From assembly GCF_013267595.1 (NCBI RefSeq), contig NZ_CP054010.1, positions 434,001 to 498,000 of the forward strand: a stretch of 64,000 bases of DNA, given 5' to 3'. The stretch is from Prevotella melaninogenica (GTDB lineage: Bacteria; Bacteroidota; Bacteroidia; Bacteroidales; Bacteroidaceae). Each line of letters opens with the position of its first letter. The stretch's first letter is position 1. Of the stretch, positions 18,457-27,426 are shown one piece after another. Position numbers and translations under genes: made by a program. Under the pieces are notes generated by a model. The model saw only the letters and a list, made by a program, of their open reading frames with translations, did not search any database and was not told the origin of the DNA.

Positions 18457-19164
18457 TTACTGCTCGTCTGGAACGATGAGTTTATAACCCTTACCGTGAA
18501 TATTGATAATCTCAACCTGTGGGTCTGGTTTCAAATGCTTACGCAACTTAGTGATATAAACATCCATTGAACGTGCATTGAAATAGTTATCGTCAATCCA
18601 AATAGTCTTCAAAGCATAATCACGCTGAAGAATCTCGTTAGAGTGTGCGCAAAGCAAAGCGAGCAACTCATTCTCCTTTGTCGTAAGCTTAGTAGCCTTC
18701 TCAGGATTGTTATCCAGTGTAAGCAACTGCTTCTGTGTATCGAAAGTAAAGCGACCAATGGTGTACATTGTTGACTCCTTGGTCTTCTTTCCTCTTACAC
18801 GACGGAGGATAGCCTCAATACGGAATACGAGTTCCTCCATAGAGAATGGCTTAGTGATATAATCATCAGCACCAATCTTGAAACCTTCCAAGATATCCTC
18901 TTTCAACTGCTTTGCAGTAAGGAAGATGATAGGAACTTCTGCATTTGCCTGACGAATCTCCTGTGCAAGGGTAAAACCATCCTTCTTTGGCATCATAACA
19001 TCAAGCACACAGATATCATACTTGCTCTTCAAGAAGGCTCTGTAACCAACCTCACCATCAGGGCAGAGGTCAGCCTGAAAGCCTTTTGCCTGCAGATATT
19101 CACTCAACAGTGTTCCGAGATTCTCATCGTCTTCACACAACAGAATTTTCAATTTATCATCCAT
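18457..19164 (-). CDS. rprY: Response regulator RprY
   Basis: A 235-residue OmpR/PhoB-type regulator. The receiver domain (about 6-120) has the acidic pair CEDDE, the phosphorylation site in CVLDVMMPKKDG and the conserved lysine in DDYITKPFS. The winged-helix DNA-binding domain occupies the rest and ends in NIHGKGYKLIVPDEQ. The sequence closely resembles Bacteroides RprY as I remember it, which responds to oxidative stress and influences Na+-NQR and other genes. It follows the kinase gene by 40 bases and is in the same operon. Confidence 0.93.
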   Translation of the reverse strand: MDDKLKILLCEDDENLGTLLSEYLQAKGFQADLCPDGEVGYRAFLKSKYDICVLDVMMPKKDGFTLAQEIRQANAEVPIIFLTAKQLKEDILEGFKIGADDYITKPFSMEELVFRIEAILRRVRGKKTKESTMYTIGRFTFDTQKQLLTLDNNPEKATKLTTKENELLALLCAHSNEILQRDYALKTIWIDDNYFNARSMDVYITKLRKHLKPDPQVEIINIHGKGYKLIVPDEQ

Positions 19165-19204
19165 AACTTATACGTATTAAATTGTTTATACTCTTAATTA
19201 TCTT

Positions 19205-20761
19205 TTATTCTTCATCCTCCTCATCGCGAATAACGGGGAGTTTAATGACGAATTTTGTTCCTTTACCATATTCGCTCAGCACCTTAATCTCACCTTCATG
19301 TAAGTCAACCATTTTCTTTACATATGCCAAGCCTAATCCAAAGCCTTTGACATCGTGAAGATTACCAGTGTGAACACGGTAGAACTTATCAAAGATCTTC
19401 TTTAAGTTCTCCTTCTTTATTCCTTGACCAGTATCACGAACTGAGAGATAGAGATTCTCATTCGTATTCCAAGTCTTCAAATAGACATCTAATGGTTGGT
19501 CGGGTTTCGCATATTTAACTGCATTATCCAAGAGGTTAAAAATAACATTCTGGAAATGCATTTCATCAACATACATGAGCGAATCAACCGCTTCGATCTC
19601 TGTATACACCTTACCGCCAGTATGCTCAACACGTAAACTAAAGGAGTGAGCAATCGTCTCAACCATCTCGTTAAGGTCGGTGTATTTCTTCTTTAGAACA
19701 GCCTTCTTACGGTCGTACATACTCATCTGTAGTACCTTCTCAACAAGGAAACGCAAACGTTTTGACTCATCATTGATAACACCTCCTAAGTGTTCTATCA
19801 TCTTCGGACTCTTTGTCAACGTCTTATCGTTCATCATCTGAGCTGCCAAAGAGATACTTGCGATAGGCGTCTTAAGCTCATGCGTCATGTTATTGATAAA
19901 GTCATTCTTTATCTCACTGTACCGCTTCTGTCGGAAGATAGTTACAATCGTGAAGATAAAGGTAACCAACAGTACGAAAGTAAAGATGATTGACGGAATC
20001 ATAAACCGTACACTGGAGAAGATGTAGTTGTTCATCTGTGGGAAATGAACCTTTACAACACCCATTCTGTTTACAGGGTCGTTACGGAACAACACCTGAG
20101 AATAAGTATTCTCCTCACCATCACTTACATAATCAGGACATTTATAAACCTCTCGACCGTCTTGTGTCGTCACCGTGAAATGATAAGGAATATTGATTCC
20201 ATTGTTCATCATCTCCGCCTTTAAGTCTTGATCCAACAGCTTGAAGTTGATTCTATTGCGCAATGGTTTGTCTGAAGCGGAATAAAGGATATTGTAAATC
20301 ACCTCTTCCAACATCGCCTTCTGATAGACATAACGATTGCGAACAATCTCCTGCATATTACGCTTTGTAGCAGACAATGTACTACTATCATTGCGCAGAA
20401 TCATAGCCTTTGGTGTCAAAGAAGGCTTTGCTTGAAGCAACTTTGCCTCGAATGAGGTATAGGGTTCGCCTTGATCATCTGTGACAGGAGCCTGATGTGC
20501 GGCAGTAGATGTATCTTTATCTGTGCTCTGCTCGTCGTCTTGTGAGCGTTCCTTCTTGTTTACATCATCCTCCAAATAACGAAGAGTCTCATTCAACTCC
20601 ATATTGCGTGATGCCTGATAGAGGGCACGGTTGACAGATTCGTCAAACTGTTCCTTCTTCATCTCAGCCATCTCTTCAATATAGTTGAGCTGGAGCAGAA
20701 GCAAACCAAGGAACGAAAGTCCCATGATTATGGCTATTGTCCAAATTGTTTTCTTCTTCAT
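19205..20761 (-). CDS. rprX: Sensor histidine kinase RprX
   Basis: A 518-residue inner-membrane kinase, partner of RprY. The start at 20761 (MKKKTIWTIAIIMGLSF) begins directly with the first membrane helix, and 14 upstream in-frame codons are unlikely. A periplasmic sensor region of about 220 residues follows, with a charged linker rich in D, E and S. A second membrane helix lies near residue 255. The H-box FINNMTHELKTPIASIS carries the phosphorylated histidine. N-box (NVIFNLLDNAVKYA) and G-boxes (VRDTGQGIKKE, GFGLGLAYVK) are complete. Confidence 0.94.
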   Translation of the reverse strand: MKKKTIWTIAIIMGLSFLGLLLLQLNYIEEMAEMKKEQFDESVNRALYQASRNMELNETLRYLEDDVNKKERSQDDEQSTDKDTSTAAHQAPVTDDQGEPYTSFEAKLLQAKPSLTPKAMILRNDSSTLSATKRNMQEIVRNRYVYQKAMLEEVIYNILYSASDKPLRNRINFKLLDQDLKAEMMNNGINIPYHFTVTTQDGREVYKCPDYVSDGEENTYSQVLFRNDPVNRMGVVKVHFPQMNNYIFSSVRFMIPSIIFTFVLLVTFIFTIVTIFRQKRYSEIKNDFINNMTHELKTPIASISLAAQMMNDKTLTKSPKMIEHLGGVINDESKRLRFLVEKVLQMSMYDRKKAVLKKKYTDLNEMVETIAHSFSLRVEHTGGKVYTEIEAVDSLMYVDEMHFQNVIFNLLDNAVKYAKPDQPLDVYLKTWNTNENLYLSVRDTGQGIKKENLKKIFDKFYRVHTGNLHDVKGFGLGLAYVKKMVDLHEGEIKVLSEYGKGTKFVIKLPVIRDEEDEE

Positions 20762-20833
20762 TACTCTCTGTTTATATTCATACTGGTCATGGAAAGACTC
20801 CACTCACAGCACCATATATTTATTTTTCGAATG

Positions 20834-20841
20834 CAAAGATA
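20834..20841 (-). promoter_or_regulatory. -7 box of rprX-rprY
   Basis: Minus-strand TATCTTTG followed by C matches the Bacteroidota -7 element. The leader would be about 65 bases. Confidence 0.6.
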
Positions 20842-21127
20842 GGATTTCCTTAAACAATTAACATCTAAAAGTTAAGAAATAACTCATAATTGATTTTCGT
20901 TAACTAAATATTACTTTTTAATTTAATAATTATCAAGTATAATCTTTAAACATACAGTTTTGATTACTCCAAAAGATATACAAGAAAGTAAAAGAGCTAA
21001 TAAAACATTTGTTTAGATTCACAAAACAAAAGTAAGTAAGTCTTTCTATAAATCAATAAAAAGCATTAGCTGAAAACAAAACGTTTATTTTTTATACAAA
21101 AAACACCTAAGAAAAATATTATTTTAT
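20842..21127. other. AT-rich divergent intergenic region
   Basis: About 80% A+T. No gene, repeat family or RNA gene is recognised. Confidence 0.5.
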
Positions 21128-21135
21128 TATCTTTG
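21128..21135 (+). promoter_or_regulatory. -7 box upstream of the outer-membrane receptor gene
   Basis: TATCTTTG matches the consensus. If used, the mRNA would have a leader of over 200 bases that contains the family B array at 21266-21331. Confidence 0.5.
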
Positions 21136-21265
21136 TAGAATCATTAAACCTATTGCCTATAAACAAAAATAAATTAATATGCTATCCAGTAAACATCTCT
21201 CACATAAGTTAATCTTTCATCTATTACAATATTATAATGATAATAATAACCTAACTTCTCATATT

Positions 21266-21331
21266 TTACCGATGTGTTGATGCCCAGCACGAGTGGTGAT
21301 GATGGTAAACACCAAGCGTGTTGAGTGCTTA
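21266..21331. repeat. Family B alternating-palindrome array, copy B2, in a leader
   Basis: Blocks TTACCGATGTG (21266), CACGAGTGGTG (21288) and CACCAAGCGTG (21310) start exactly 22 bp apart, with 11-bp spacers TTGATGCCCAG, ATGATGGTAAA and TTGAGTGCTTA. It is more degenerate than the others but keeps the register. It ends 25 bases before the receptor start codon, the only copy so close upstream of a gene. Confidence 0.8.
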
Positions 21332-21356
21332 GTATACTATAAAAATAACAAACCTC

Positions 21357-23771
21357 ATGACAATTCAAAGATTACAAACAAGACCTTTCGCAACACACAT
21401 CATCTTAGTTATAACTCTATTGTTGCTGAATACATCTGATCTTATGGCTCAACAGACCGTAACCTTTAGTATCCAACAACAAACAAAGGAACCTATTGAT
21501 GCAGCAACAATTATCATTTCTGATCAGAAGACAGGAAAAGTAATTGCCAATGGACTAACTGAGACGGACGGAAAGTTTAATTACACCCTTATTGATGGTA
21601 GTTATCAACTATACTGCGGAGCTATCGGATGCCGTGATACTACTATTCTTTTCTCCATTCCAAATAACCATTCCATTTATAACATCTATTTATATCCTGA
21701 CGGTACAGAGCTGAAAGACGTTATTGTCACAGCTCGCAAACAACGCTCACTCATTAAAATGGAAAGTGGGAAGATAAGCATTTCTGTTGCAGAATCCTAT
21801 CTTGCTAACCTTGGCAACTCTTTAGATGTTCTGCGCCACACCCCAAGTGTAAGGCTTGATAATAAAGGAAATCTATCGCTTTCTGCCCTTGGCAATGCCG
21901 CCGTTTACGTGAACGGAAAACGCATACGACTTCAAGGTGAAACGCTTACAGCCTATCTGCGTACTATTCCATCTTCTAACATTGCAAGCATAACTACTTC
22001 AACCAACCCTGATGCAAGTTATGATTCAGAAGGGGCAAGTGGTATTATTGACATAAAACTAAAAGACAACAACGAACGAGGACTTTACATTTCGACCTCT
22101 CATGGTATGTCTTTTTGGAATCACATACGCCAAAGTTCTGATTTTAGTATGACTTATAACAAACAGACATGGCAGCTGGGCATTAACTATAGTCATAACA
22201 TTGGACACTATGACATGGAGTATGGTACTGATAGAATGCAAGAAGGAGACCGAAACTTCTCAGAGACCAATGATACAGACAAGCGTAACACTTACGCAGG
22301 GGGACTGGCTTTTGTATTCCAACCTAACAAGAAACACAAACTTATGCTAAATGCATCAGTTGATGCCTTAACAGGTCCCGGAGTGACAGCAACAACTACT
22401 TGGATATATAAAGGTAGAGACACGCTTCATGAAATACTTAAAGCAAGGAATGATTATACCAAACAAGAGAATACAAAATATACGACAGGCATAGGCTATC
22501 AGTTCAATATTACAGAACAGCAGACCATCACTGCAAATGCAGATTGGATTCACGTTGATGTTGTAAGTAATAACAATCAGCCTAATACGTTTTACTCTCC
22601 AAATGGAACATTACTAAGGGAAGACAACTATCCAGCTAAATCCAAGAAGAATATAAACATCATATCATCTGCTATTGACTATAAACTGAAGAATAGCCAT
22701 GACGGAGAGCTCCTTACAGGTATTAAAGCTGCCAAGGTAGAAAGTAACAATCGCTTTGGCTTCTATGCAAAAGGTGTGCTTGACAACACAAGGTCTAACA
22801 GGTTTACCTACCAAGAGTCAAACCTTGAAGGCTATATACAATATGCCCAGAAGTGGAAACATATACAGGCAACTGCAGGTATGCGGATTGAATATATGCA
22901 GACTATCGGGACTTTAGAATCCTATTTGGACGGAAAACTGATGGAGGAGAATAAGAACAATCACACAAGACTCTTTCCTAATCTTTCTATCAGTTATGAT
23001 CTTAACAACAAAGCAAAGCTCACACTTGCCTACAGTAAACGGCAAGACAAAGCAAGATACGAAGACCTTAACCCCATTGAATATCTATTAGATGAACTAA
23101 CCTATTGGAAAGGGAATCCATTTATTCAGCCACAAATAAATCATAGAATATCTTTAGATTACACAAAGAATAATCTTAGTGTAACGCTCTCTTACAATCA
23201 GCTAAACAACTATTTTACGCAGCTTCCCGATGCATACAAGAAAGACTGCATAGTCATGACAACCAAGAATATTGGTAAACAGAAACAGCTGGCACTTGAC
23301 CTTATCTATAACAAACGTCTCACCTCGTGGTGGGATGTAAGTGCAAACATCGGTGCTTACTACTTTATCAACCATCTTGATTATGAATCTTATAAAGAAG
23401 ACTACCGGCGCCCCTCATGCAATCTTTCACTTTCAAACGACATACAACTACCTGCAAAAGTTCGTATGGAACTGTCAGCAAGATACGCAAGTAAACGACA
23501 AGGCAGAAGTTATGAGGTTTTCAAACCAAGTGGAAGTATAGATATCGGACTGAGTAAACGATTACTCCGAGACAAGCTCTCCCTATCTTTGATGATTACC
23601 GACCTACTTCACACTGAGCGTTGGGATAGCTATGGACGTAAGGGAGCATTGAATTTAGACATTTGGGGGAACAGTGAAAGCCGCCAAGTTATCTTCCGTG
23701 TACATTACAATTTCGGAAGTAGAAAGTTTGAAACAAATAAGAACAAAGTAAAGGAGGCAGAACGTCTGTAG
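21357..23771 (+). CDS. TonB-dependent-receptor-like outer-membrane beta-barrel protein
   Basis: An 804-residue outer-membrane protein. A signal peptide is present (hydrophobic run IILVITLLLLN, then LMAQ near residue 32). A carboxypeptidase-regulatory-like domain follows (about 33-120), ending at DVIVTARKQ, which resembles a TonB-box region. The plug-like domain runs to about 240 (SLDVLRHTPSVRLDNKGNL, GSSGIIDI-like GASGIIDIKL). The remainder is a beta-barrel of the OMP_b-brl_3 type, ending in VIFRVHYNFGSRKFE. No SusD partner or transporter gene is adjacent, so the ligand cannot be inferred. It is preceded by a family B array. Confidence 0.85.
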   Translation: MTIQRLQTRPFATHIILVITLLLLNTSDLMAQQTVTFSIQQQTKEPIDAATIIISDQKTGKVIANGLTETDGKFNYTLIDGSYQLYCGAIGCRDTTILFSIPNNHSIYNIYLYPDGTELKDVIVTARKQRSLIKMESGKISISVAESYLANLGNSLDVLRHTPSVRLDNKGNLSLSALGNAAVYVNGKRIRLQGETLTAYLRTIPSSNIASITTSTNPDASYDSEGASGIIDIKLKDNNERGLYISTSHGMSFWNHIRQSSDFSMTYNKQTWQLGINYSHNIGHYDMEYGTDRMQEGDRNFSETNDTDKRNTYAGGLAFVFQPNKKHKLMLNASVDALTGPGVTATTTWIYKGRDTLHEILKARNDYTKQENTKYTTGIGYQFNITEQQTITANADWIHVDVVSNNNQPNTFYSPNGTLLREDNYPAKSKKNINIISSAIDYKLKNSHDGELLTGIKAAKVESNNRFGFYAKGVLDNTRSNRFTYQESNLEGYIQYAQKWKHIQATAGMRIEYMQTIGTLESYLDGKLMEENKNNHTRLFPNLSISYDLNNKAKLTLAYSKRQDKARYEDLNPIEYLLDELTYWKGNPFIQPQINHRISLDYTKNNLSVTLSYNQLNNYFTQLPDAYKKDCIVMTTKNIGKQKQLALDLIYNKRLTSWWDVSANIGAYYFINHLDYESYKEDYRRPSCNLSLSNDIQLPAKVRMELSARYASKRQGRSYEVFKPSGSIDIGLSKRLLRDKLSLSLMITDLLHTERWDSYGRKGALNLDIWGNSESRQVIFRVHYNFGSRKFETNKNKVKEAERL

Positions 23772-23797
23772 CTATCTGCTACCTTTTTGATTAAAAC

Positions 23798-23855
23798 GGT
23801 CAACCTTTTTTGCAAAAAACGTCAACCCTTTCTGTAAAAACAGAAATGGTCGACC
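23798..23855. repeat. Family D palindromic array
   Basis: GGTCAACC (23798) and CGTCAACC (23820) start 22 bp apart, separated by the perfect 14-bp palindrome TTTTTTGCAAAAAA. A third block GGTCGACC (23848) follows after a 20-base hairpin-forming spacer. It lies between convergent genes and resembles families B and C in plan but not in sequence. The U-rich parts could also end transcripts from either side. Confidence 0.6.
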
Positions 23856-23936
23856 ATTTTGTTTATGATTATTTTAAGCCCATTCCTTCACTACACAAGT
23901 AGATAAAGATTAGAATAAACAGAAAGTTCTTCTACA

Positions 23937-25307
23937 TTACAAGATCTCTATCTGTAGGCAAGAAGTGCTCTGTGGGGTCAACTTAAAACGGTCATTGATA
24001 CGAAGACCGAGGACCCAAAGGATAGTACCTGTAGCATCAAGAAGGACCAACTGGTTACGTTTCTCAAAGCGGTTACGTTTGAGATTGGTGAGAAAATCAC
24101 TCATTAGTTGAGTACCACGCATGCCAAGAGGAGTAAATCGATCGCCCTCTGCAACACGTCTTAAGGTCAAAGGAAATCGGATAGAGGATGCATCAAGGTC
24201 AACAACAGTAGGAACCTTTGAGAATGAAACGTTTGAAGAAGGTGTCAATGCTCGTTCAGTCAGTCGAAGAGACAATTGCTCATCATAGACATAACGCCCT
24301 GTTTCAGGGATAACAAGGTGACGTGGTTCAGTTTCCTCACGAGGTAAAACCATGAAAACACCACGATCATGTGTTACCTCATGCGATGGAGAATACCACA
24401 GCTGCCCCGTCTGTCCATCAAGATGTGAAACCATCTCTGCAATCTGAGATGATGAAAAACCGAGTGGTTTTAGTATATAAAAGAGGAGATAAGAAGGAGA
24501 AGGAAACGCACGAATAACAGACAAGTTGAGCTGGAAAGGTTCATTACTTAAACTGTTTGAACTAACTTGAGTTACAGAATTGATAAAGCAAACAGCCTTC
24601 CCAAAAGCCTCTTTGAGCGACTCCTGCACAATAGCATCTACCTCAGAGAGATGATTGGCAGTAGTAAGAATAGCATCCTTAACCGATGGGTTAATCTCAG
24701 ATAACTGTGGAAGGACATTCAACCGAATCTTATTCCGCACTACATCATCTATTAGGTTAGTGCTATCAGTAACAAAGGAAACAGCTTGTTGACGAAGATA
24801 ATCTTCAATTTCTTGGCGTGTTACACAAAGTAATGGACGAATAACATCATGATTACGAGGACGAATACCCATCAAACCACTCAATCCTGTTCCACGAACA
24901 AGGTTAATGAGAATTGTCTCTACAGAGTCTTCTTTATGATGCCCTACACATACTCCGTTAGCACCTAACGCCTCTTTCAACTGAAAAAAATAACGATAAC
25001 GCAGTTCACGTGCAGCCATCTCAATGCTCACCTTATGCAAATCGGCATAAGCCTGTGTATCGAAATGGACTTTATGGAATGGGATATTCTCACGTTGACA
25101 AAGGTCCTCACAAAACTGTTCATCCCTCAGACTCTCCTCTCCACGCAAATTGAAATTGCAATGAACAGCCTCAACACGATAGCCCAACTCCTTGAGACAT
25201 AGCAAAAGGGCAACACTATCTGCACCACCAGACAGCGCTACTAAATAAAGAGCATCTACTTGTAGCAGATGCTCAGAAGCTATGAATCGTTTGATTTTAT
25301 TCAACAT
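23937..25307 (-). CDS. tilS: tRNA(Ile)-lysidine synthase
   Basis: A 456-residue enzyme that converts C34 of the CAU-anticodon tRNA-Ile to lysidine with ATP and lysine, allowing AUA decoding. The PP-loop is SGGADSVALL (about 26-35). GVCVGHHKEDSVETILINLVRGTGLSGL and VTDSTN are typical of the catalytic domain. The C-terminal TilS domain ends in LRRVAEGDRFTPLGMRGTQ and LGLRINDRFKLT. Length is normal. Its start overlaps the stop of the upstream methyltransferase gene by 11 bases, so the two are translationally coupled. Confidence 0.95.
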   Translation of the reverse strand: MLNKIKRFIASEHLLQVDALYLVALSGGADSVALLLCLKELGYRVEAVHCNFNLRGEESLRDEQFCEDLCQRENIPFHKVHFDTQAYADLHKVSIEMAARELRYRYFFQLKEALGANGVCVGHHKEDSVETILINLVRGTGLSGLMGIRPRNHDVIRPLLCVTRQEIEDYLRQQAVSFVTDSTNLIDDVVRNKIRLNVLPQLSEINPSVKDAILTTANHLSEVDAIVQESLKEAFGKAVCFINSVTQVSSNSLSNEPFQLNLSVIRAFPSPSYLLFYILKPLGFSSSQIAEMVSHLDGQTGQLWYSPSHEVTHDRGVFMVLPREETEPRHLVIPETGRYVYDEQLSLRLTERALTPSSNVSFSKVPTVVDLDASSIRFPLTLRRVAEGDRFTPLGMRGTQLMSDFLTNLKRNRFEKRNQLVLLDATGTILWVLGLRINDRFKLTPQSTSCLQIEIL

Positions 25308-26499
25308 AAAGGACCAGACCCTTCAAATATTCGCCTTCTGGATGATAAATATTAATTGGATGATCAGCAGGCTGATGAATCTGATGCAGGATGCGCACCT
25401 TACGTCCAGCTTGTGCAGCAGCAGTAAAGACAGCCTGTCGGAAGTTGTCCTTTGTGACTACCTGTGAGCAACTAAAGGTAAATAAGATTCCTCCCGGCTT
25501 AATCTTTTCAAATCCTTTGACGTTCAATCGGGTATAACCACGCAAACCATTCTTCAATGCGTTACGATGCTTTGCAAAGGCAGGTGGGTCAAGAATGATA
25601 AGATCATACTTGCCATCGTTATCGTCAAGATATTTGAAAGCATCCTCACAGATTGCCTCATGGCGTGAATCATTAGGGAAGTTGAGTTCTACATTCTTAT
25701 TAGTCAACTCAATAGCCTTAGCAGAACTGTCAACAGAATGCACCACTTCTGCACCGCCACGCATAGCATAAACAGAGAAGCCACCCGTGTAACAGAACAT
25801 ATTTAGTACACTTCTTCCCTTCGCATAATACTCCAAGAGAGAGCGGTTCTCACGCTGATCGATAAAGAAACCCGTCTTCTGACCTTTCAACCAGTCAATA
25901 TGGAACTTTAAGCCATTCTCAATCGCTATGTTATTGTCAGTATCTCCATAGATAAAACCATTCTCTTGACCAAGATCCGCCTTGTAAGGAAGCGTTGTCT
26001 CACTCTTATAATAGATGCTGTCCAACTTATCGCCCATTACTTTAACAAGGGCTTTTGCAATTACCTCACGGCATACGTGCATACCTACAGAATGGGCTTG
26101 CATAACGGCAGTCTTGCCATATATGTCAATAATCAATCCTGGAAGATTGTCGCCCTCACCATGAACAAGACGGTATGTTGTGTTTGGGAACAGTCCTGTT
26201 CCTGTTGATTCTTCTCGAATTACACCAATCGCCTGACGCACTTGAAGAGCCGCTTTCAAACGACTTTCCCAAAACATATCATCTATCTTTACGTCGTGGA
26301 ATGAGAGAACACGGATAGCAATAGAGCCTATCTGGAAATGACCAACAGCAATAAACTTCTTATCATGCGTCATCACACGCACAATATCGCCTTCCTCAAG
26401 TCCTTCTTCTATCTTGTTGATAGCACCTGAGAAGATCCATGGATGGAAGCGAAGAAGACTCTCTTCTTTGCCCCTTTTCAAATATACTTGCTTATACAT
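25297..26499 (-). CDS. Class I rRNA methyltransferase, RlmI-like
   Basis: A 400-residue SAM-dependent 23S rRNA (cytosine-C5) methyltransferase-like protein. An N-terminal PUA domain is visible (LKRGKEESLLRFHPWIFSGAI, about 6-80). The Rossmann methyltransferase domain has VLNMFCYTGGFSVYAM (SAM binding) and LIILDPPAF, followed by FTFSCSQVV. In E. coli RlmI acts on C1962. Site specificity here is inferred only. It is upstream of tilS in one operon. Confidence 0.88.
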   Translation of the reverse strand: MYKQVYLKRGKEESLLRFHPWIFSGAINKIEEGLEEGDIVRVMTHDKKFIAVGHFQIGSIAIRVLSFHDVKIDDMFWESRLKAALQVRQAIGVIREESTGTGLFPNTTYRLVHGEGDNLPGLIIDIYGKTAVMQAHSVGMHVCREVIAKALVKVMGDKLDSIYYKSETTLPYKADLGQENGFIYGDTDNNIAIENGLKFHIDWLKGQKTGFFIDQRENRSLLEYYAKGRSVLNMFCYTGGFSVYAMRGGAEVVHSVDSSAKAIELTNKNVELNFPNDSRHEAICEDAFKYLDDNDGKYDLIILDPPAFAKHRNALKNGLRGYTRLNVKGFEKIKPGGILFTFSCSQVVTKDNFRQAVFTAAAQAGRKVRILHQIHQPADHPINIYHPEGEYLKGLVLYVE

Positions 26500-26553
26500 A
26501 AAGTTCCTTTTTAGAGTTTATTGGTTTCCGCTTCTTGCCGATTCGCGAATTAT

Positions 26554-26636
26554 TTTCATGAAGATAAATATTTATTTACGTGAAAAGAAATCTTTTTCTC
26601 CATGAAAAAAAAAAAATTATCTTCATGAAAATAATT
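26554..26636. repeat. Family C palindromic array, copy C2
   Basis: CATG or ACGT centres lie at 26557, 26578, 26601 and 26624 (spacings 21, 23, 23). The TTTCATGAA palindromes and AAATATTTATT spacers match copy C1 closely. A run of 12 A at 26605-26616 interrupts it. It lies between two minus-strand genes. Confidence 0.8.
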
Positions 26637-26648
26637 TACATAGAGATG

Positions 26649-27335
26649 TTATTCTGATGTCACTTCTGGTGTATGCTCCATTTCTTCTGGTGTAGGTTTC
26701 ACCTTTGGAGGAACGACAACGAGTTCGTAATTACCACTATGTTTCAACTCATGCAGACGCTCATAGAGTTTGATACACGTCCAAGCATCTGTAGAAGCAT
26801 ATATTTTCTGCTTATCACTTAATATCTCGTTCTCCCAATTAGATAATTGTTCACGTTTTGTTATACGCTCTTGAAAGACATTTGCATAGAGTTTCTGAAG
26901 ACTCATATCTTCAATACCTAACGACTTAACATAGTCTTGAAGGTCTATAAAATAACCCGGCTTGAAGTCGAGTCGCTGATGCAACATCAACATATCATCG
27001 CCCAAAGAGAGTCCCACTTTAGGCACTGTTGTATCTTCAAGAAAACGTTTAATACAATCAGGTACACCTATGAGATTCAAACGAAAGAGGAAACACACTT
27101 CACGGTCGCAGGCTTGCAAGAGTGCAACCTTACGACGTTGCCCTTTCTTAAAGACAGGACGCGTTTCCGTATCAATACCGATAATGTCCTTAGAAAGCAA
27201 ATAATTAACCGCCTTCTCAGCTTCAGCTTCATTTAAGACAACGACAATCTTCCCTGGGAAAGTAACCCTTGGCAACTGTGATATTTTACTTTTATCGAAT
27301 CTACTGTATAATACTGTACTCATTTCGGATTGCAT
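26649..27335 (-). CDS. 3'-5' exonuclease, DEDD family (RNase D-like domain)
   Basis: A 228-residue protein with a single DnaQ-like exonuclease domain. ExoI is GIDTETRP (near 55), ExoII includes VGLSLGDDMLML, and ExoIII is YASTDAWTCIKLYERL, giving the four acidic residues of the DEDD site with a Tyr. There is no HRDC domain, unlike full RNase D. The C-terminal tail is proline- and glutamate-rich. ATG codons occur at 27335 and 27323. A -7 box (minus strand TAATTTTGC, 27344-27352) lies so close that the second ATG may be the true start. It is divergent from ftsK. Confidence 0.85.
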   Translation of the reverse strand: MQSEMSTVLYSRFDKSKISQLPRVTFPGKIVVVLNEAEAEKAVNYLLSKDIIGIDTETRPVFKKGQRRKVALLQACDREVCFLFRLNLIGVPDCIKRFLEDTTVPKVGLSLGDDMLMLHQRLDFKPGYFIDLQDYVKSLGIEDMSLQKLYANVFQERITKREQLSNWENEILSDKQKIYASTDAWTCIKLYERLHELKHSGNYELVVVPPKVKPTPEEMEHTPEVTSE

Positions 27336-27343
27336 ACTAACTT

Positions 27344-27352
27344 GCAAAATTA
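27344..27352 (-). promoter_or_regulatory. -7 box of the exonuclease gene
   Basis: The minus strand reads TAATTTTGC, a TAnnTTTG-like box. Transcription would begin within about 10 bases of the first ATG, hence a very short leader. Confidence 0.55.
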
Positions 27353-27395
27353 AAAAAAAAGTTTGAAAAACGGCACTTATGTGGCACTAATTTAT

Positions 27396-27403
27396 TACTT
27401 TTG
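27396..27403 (+). promoter_or_regulatory. -7 box of ftsK
   Basis: TACTTTTG followed by C matches the consensus. It predicts a leader of about 17 bases. No clear -33 element was found. Confidence 0.55.
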
Positions 27404-27426
27404 CAAGTATAAAAGAATAGCGATAA

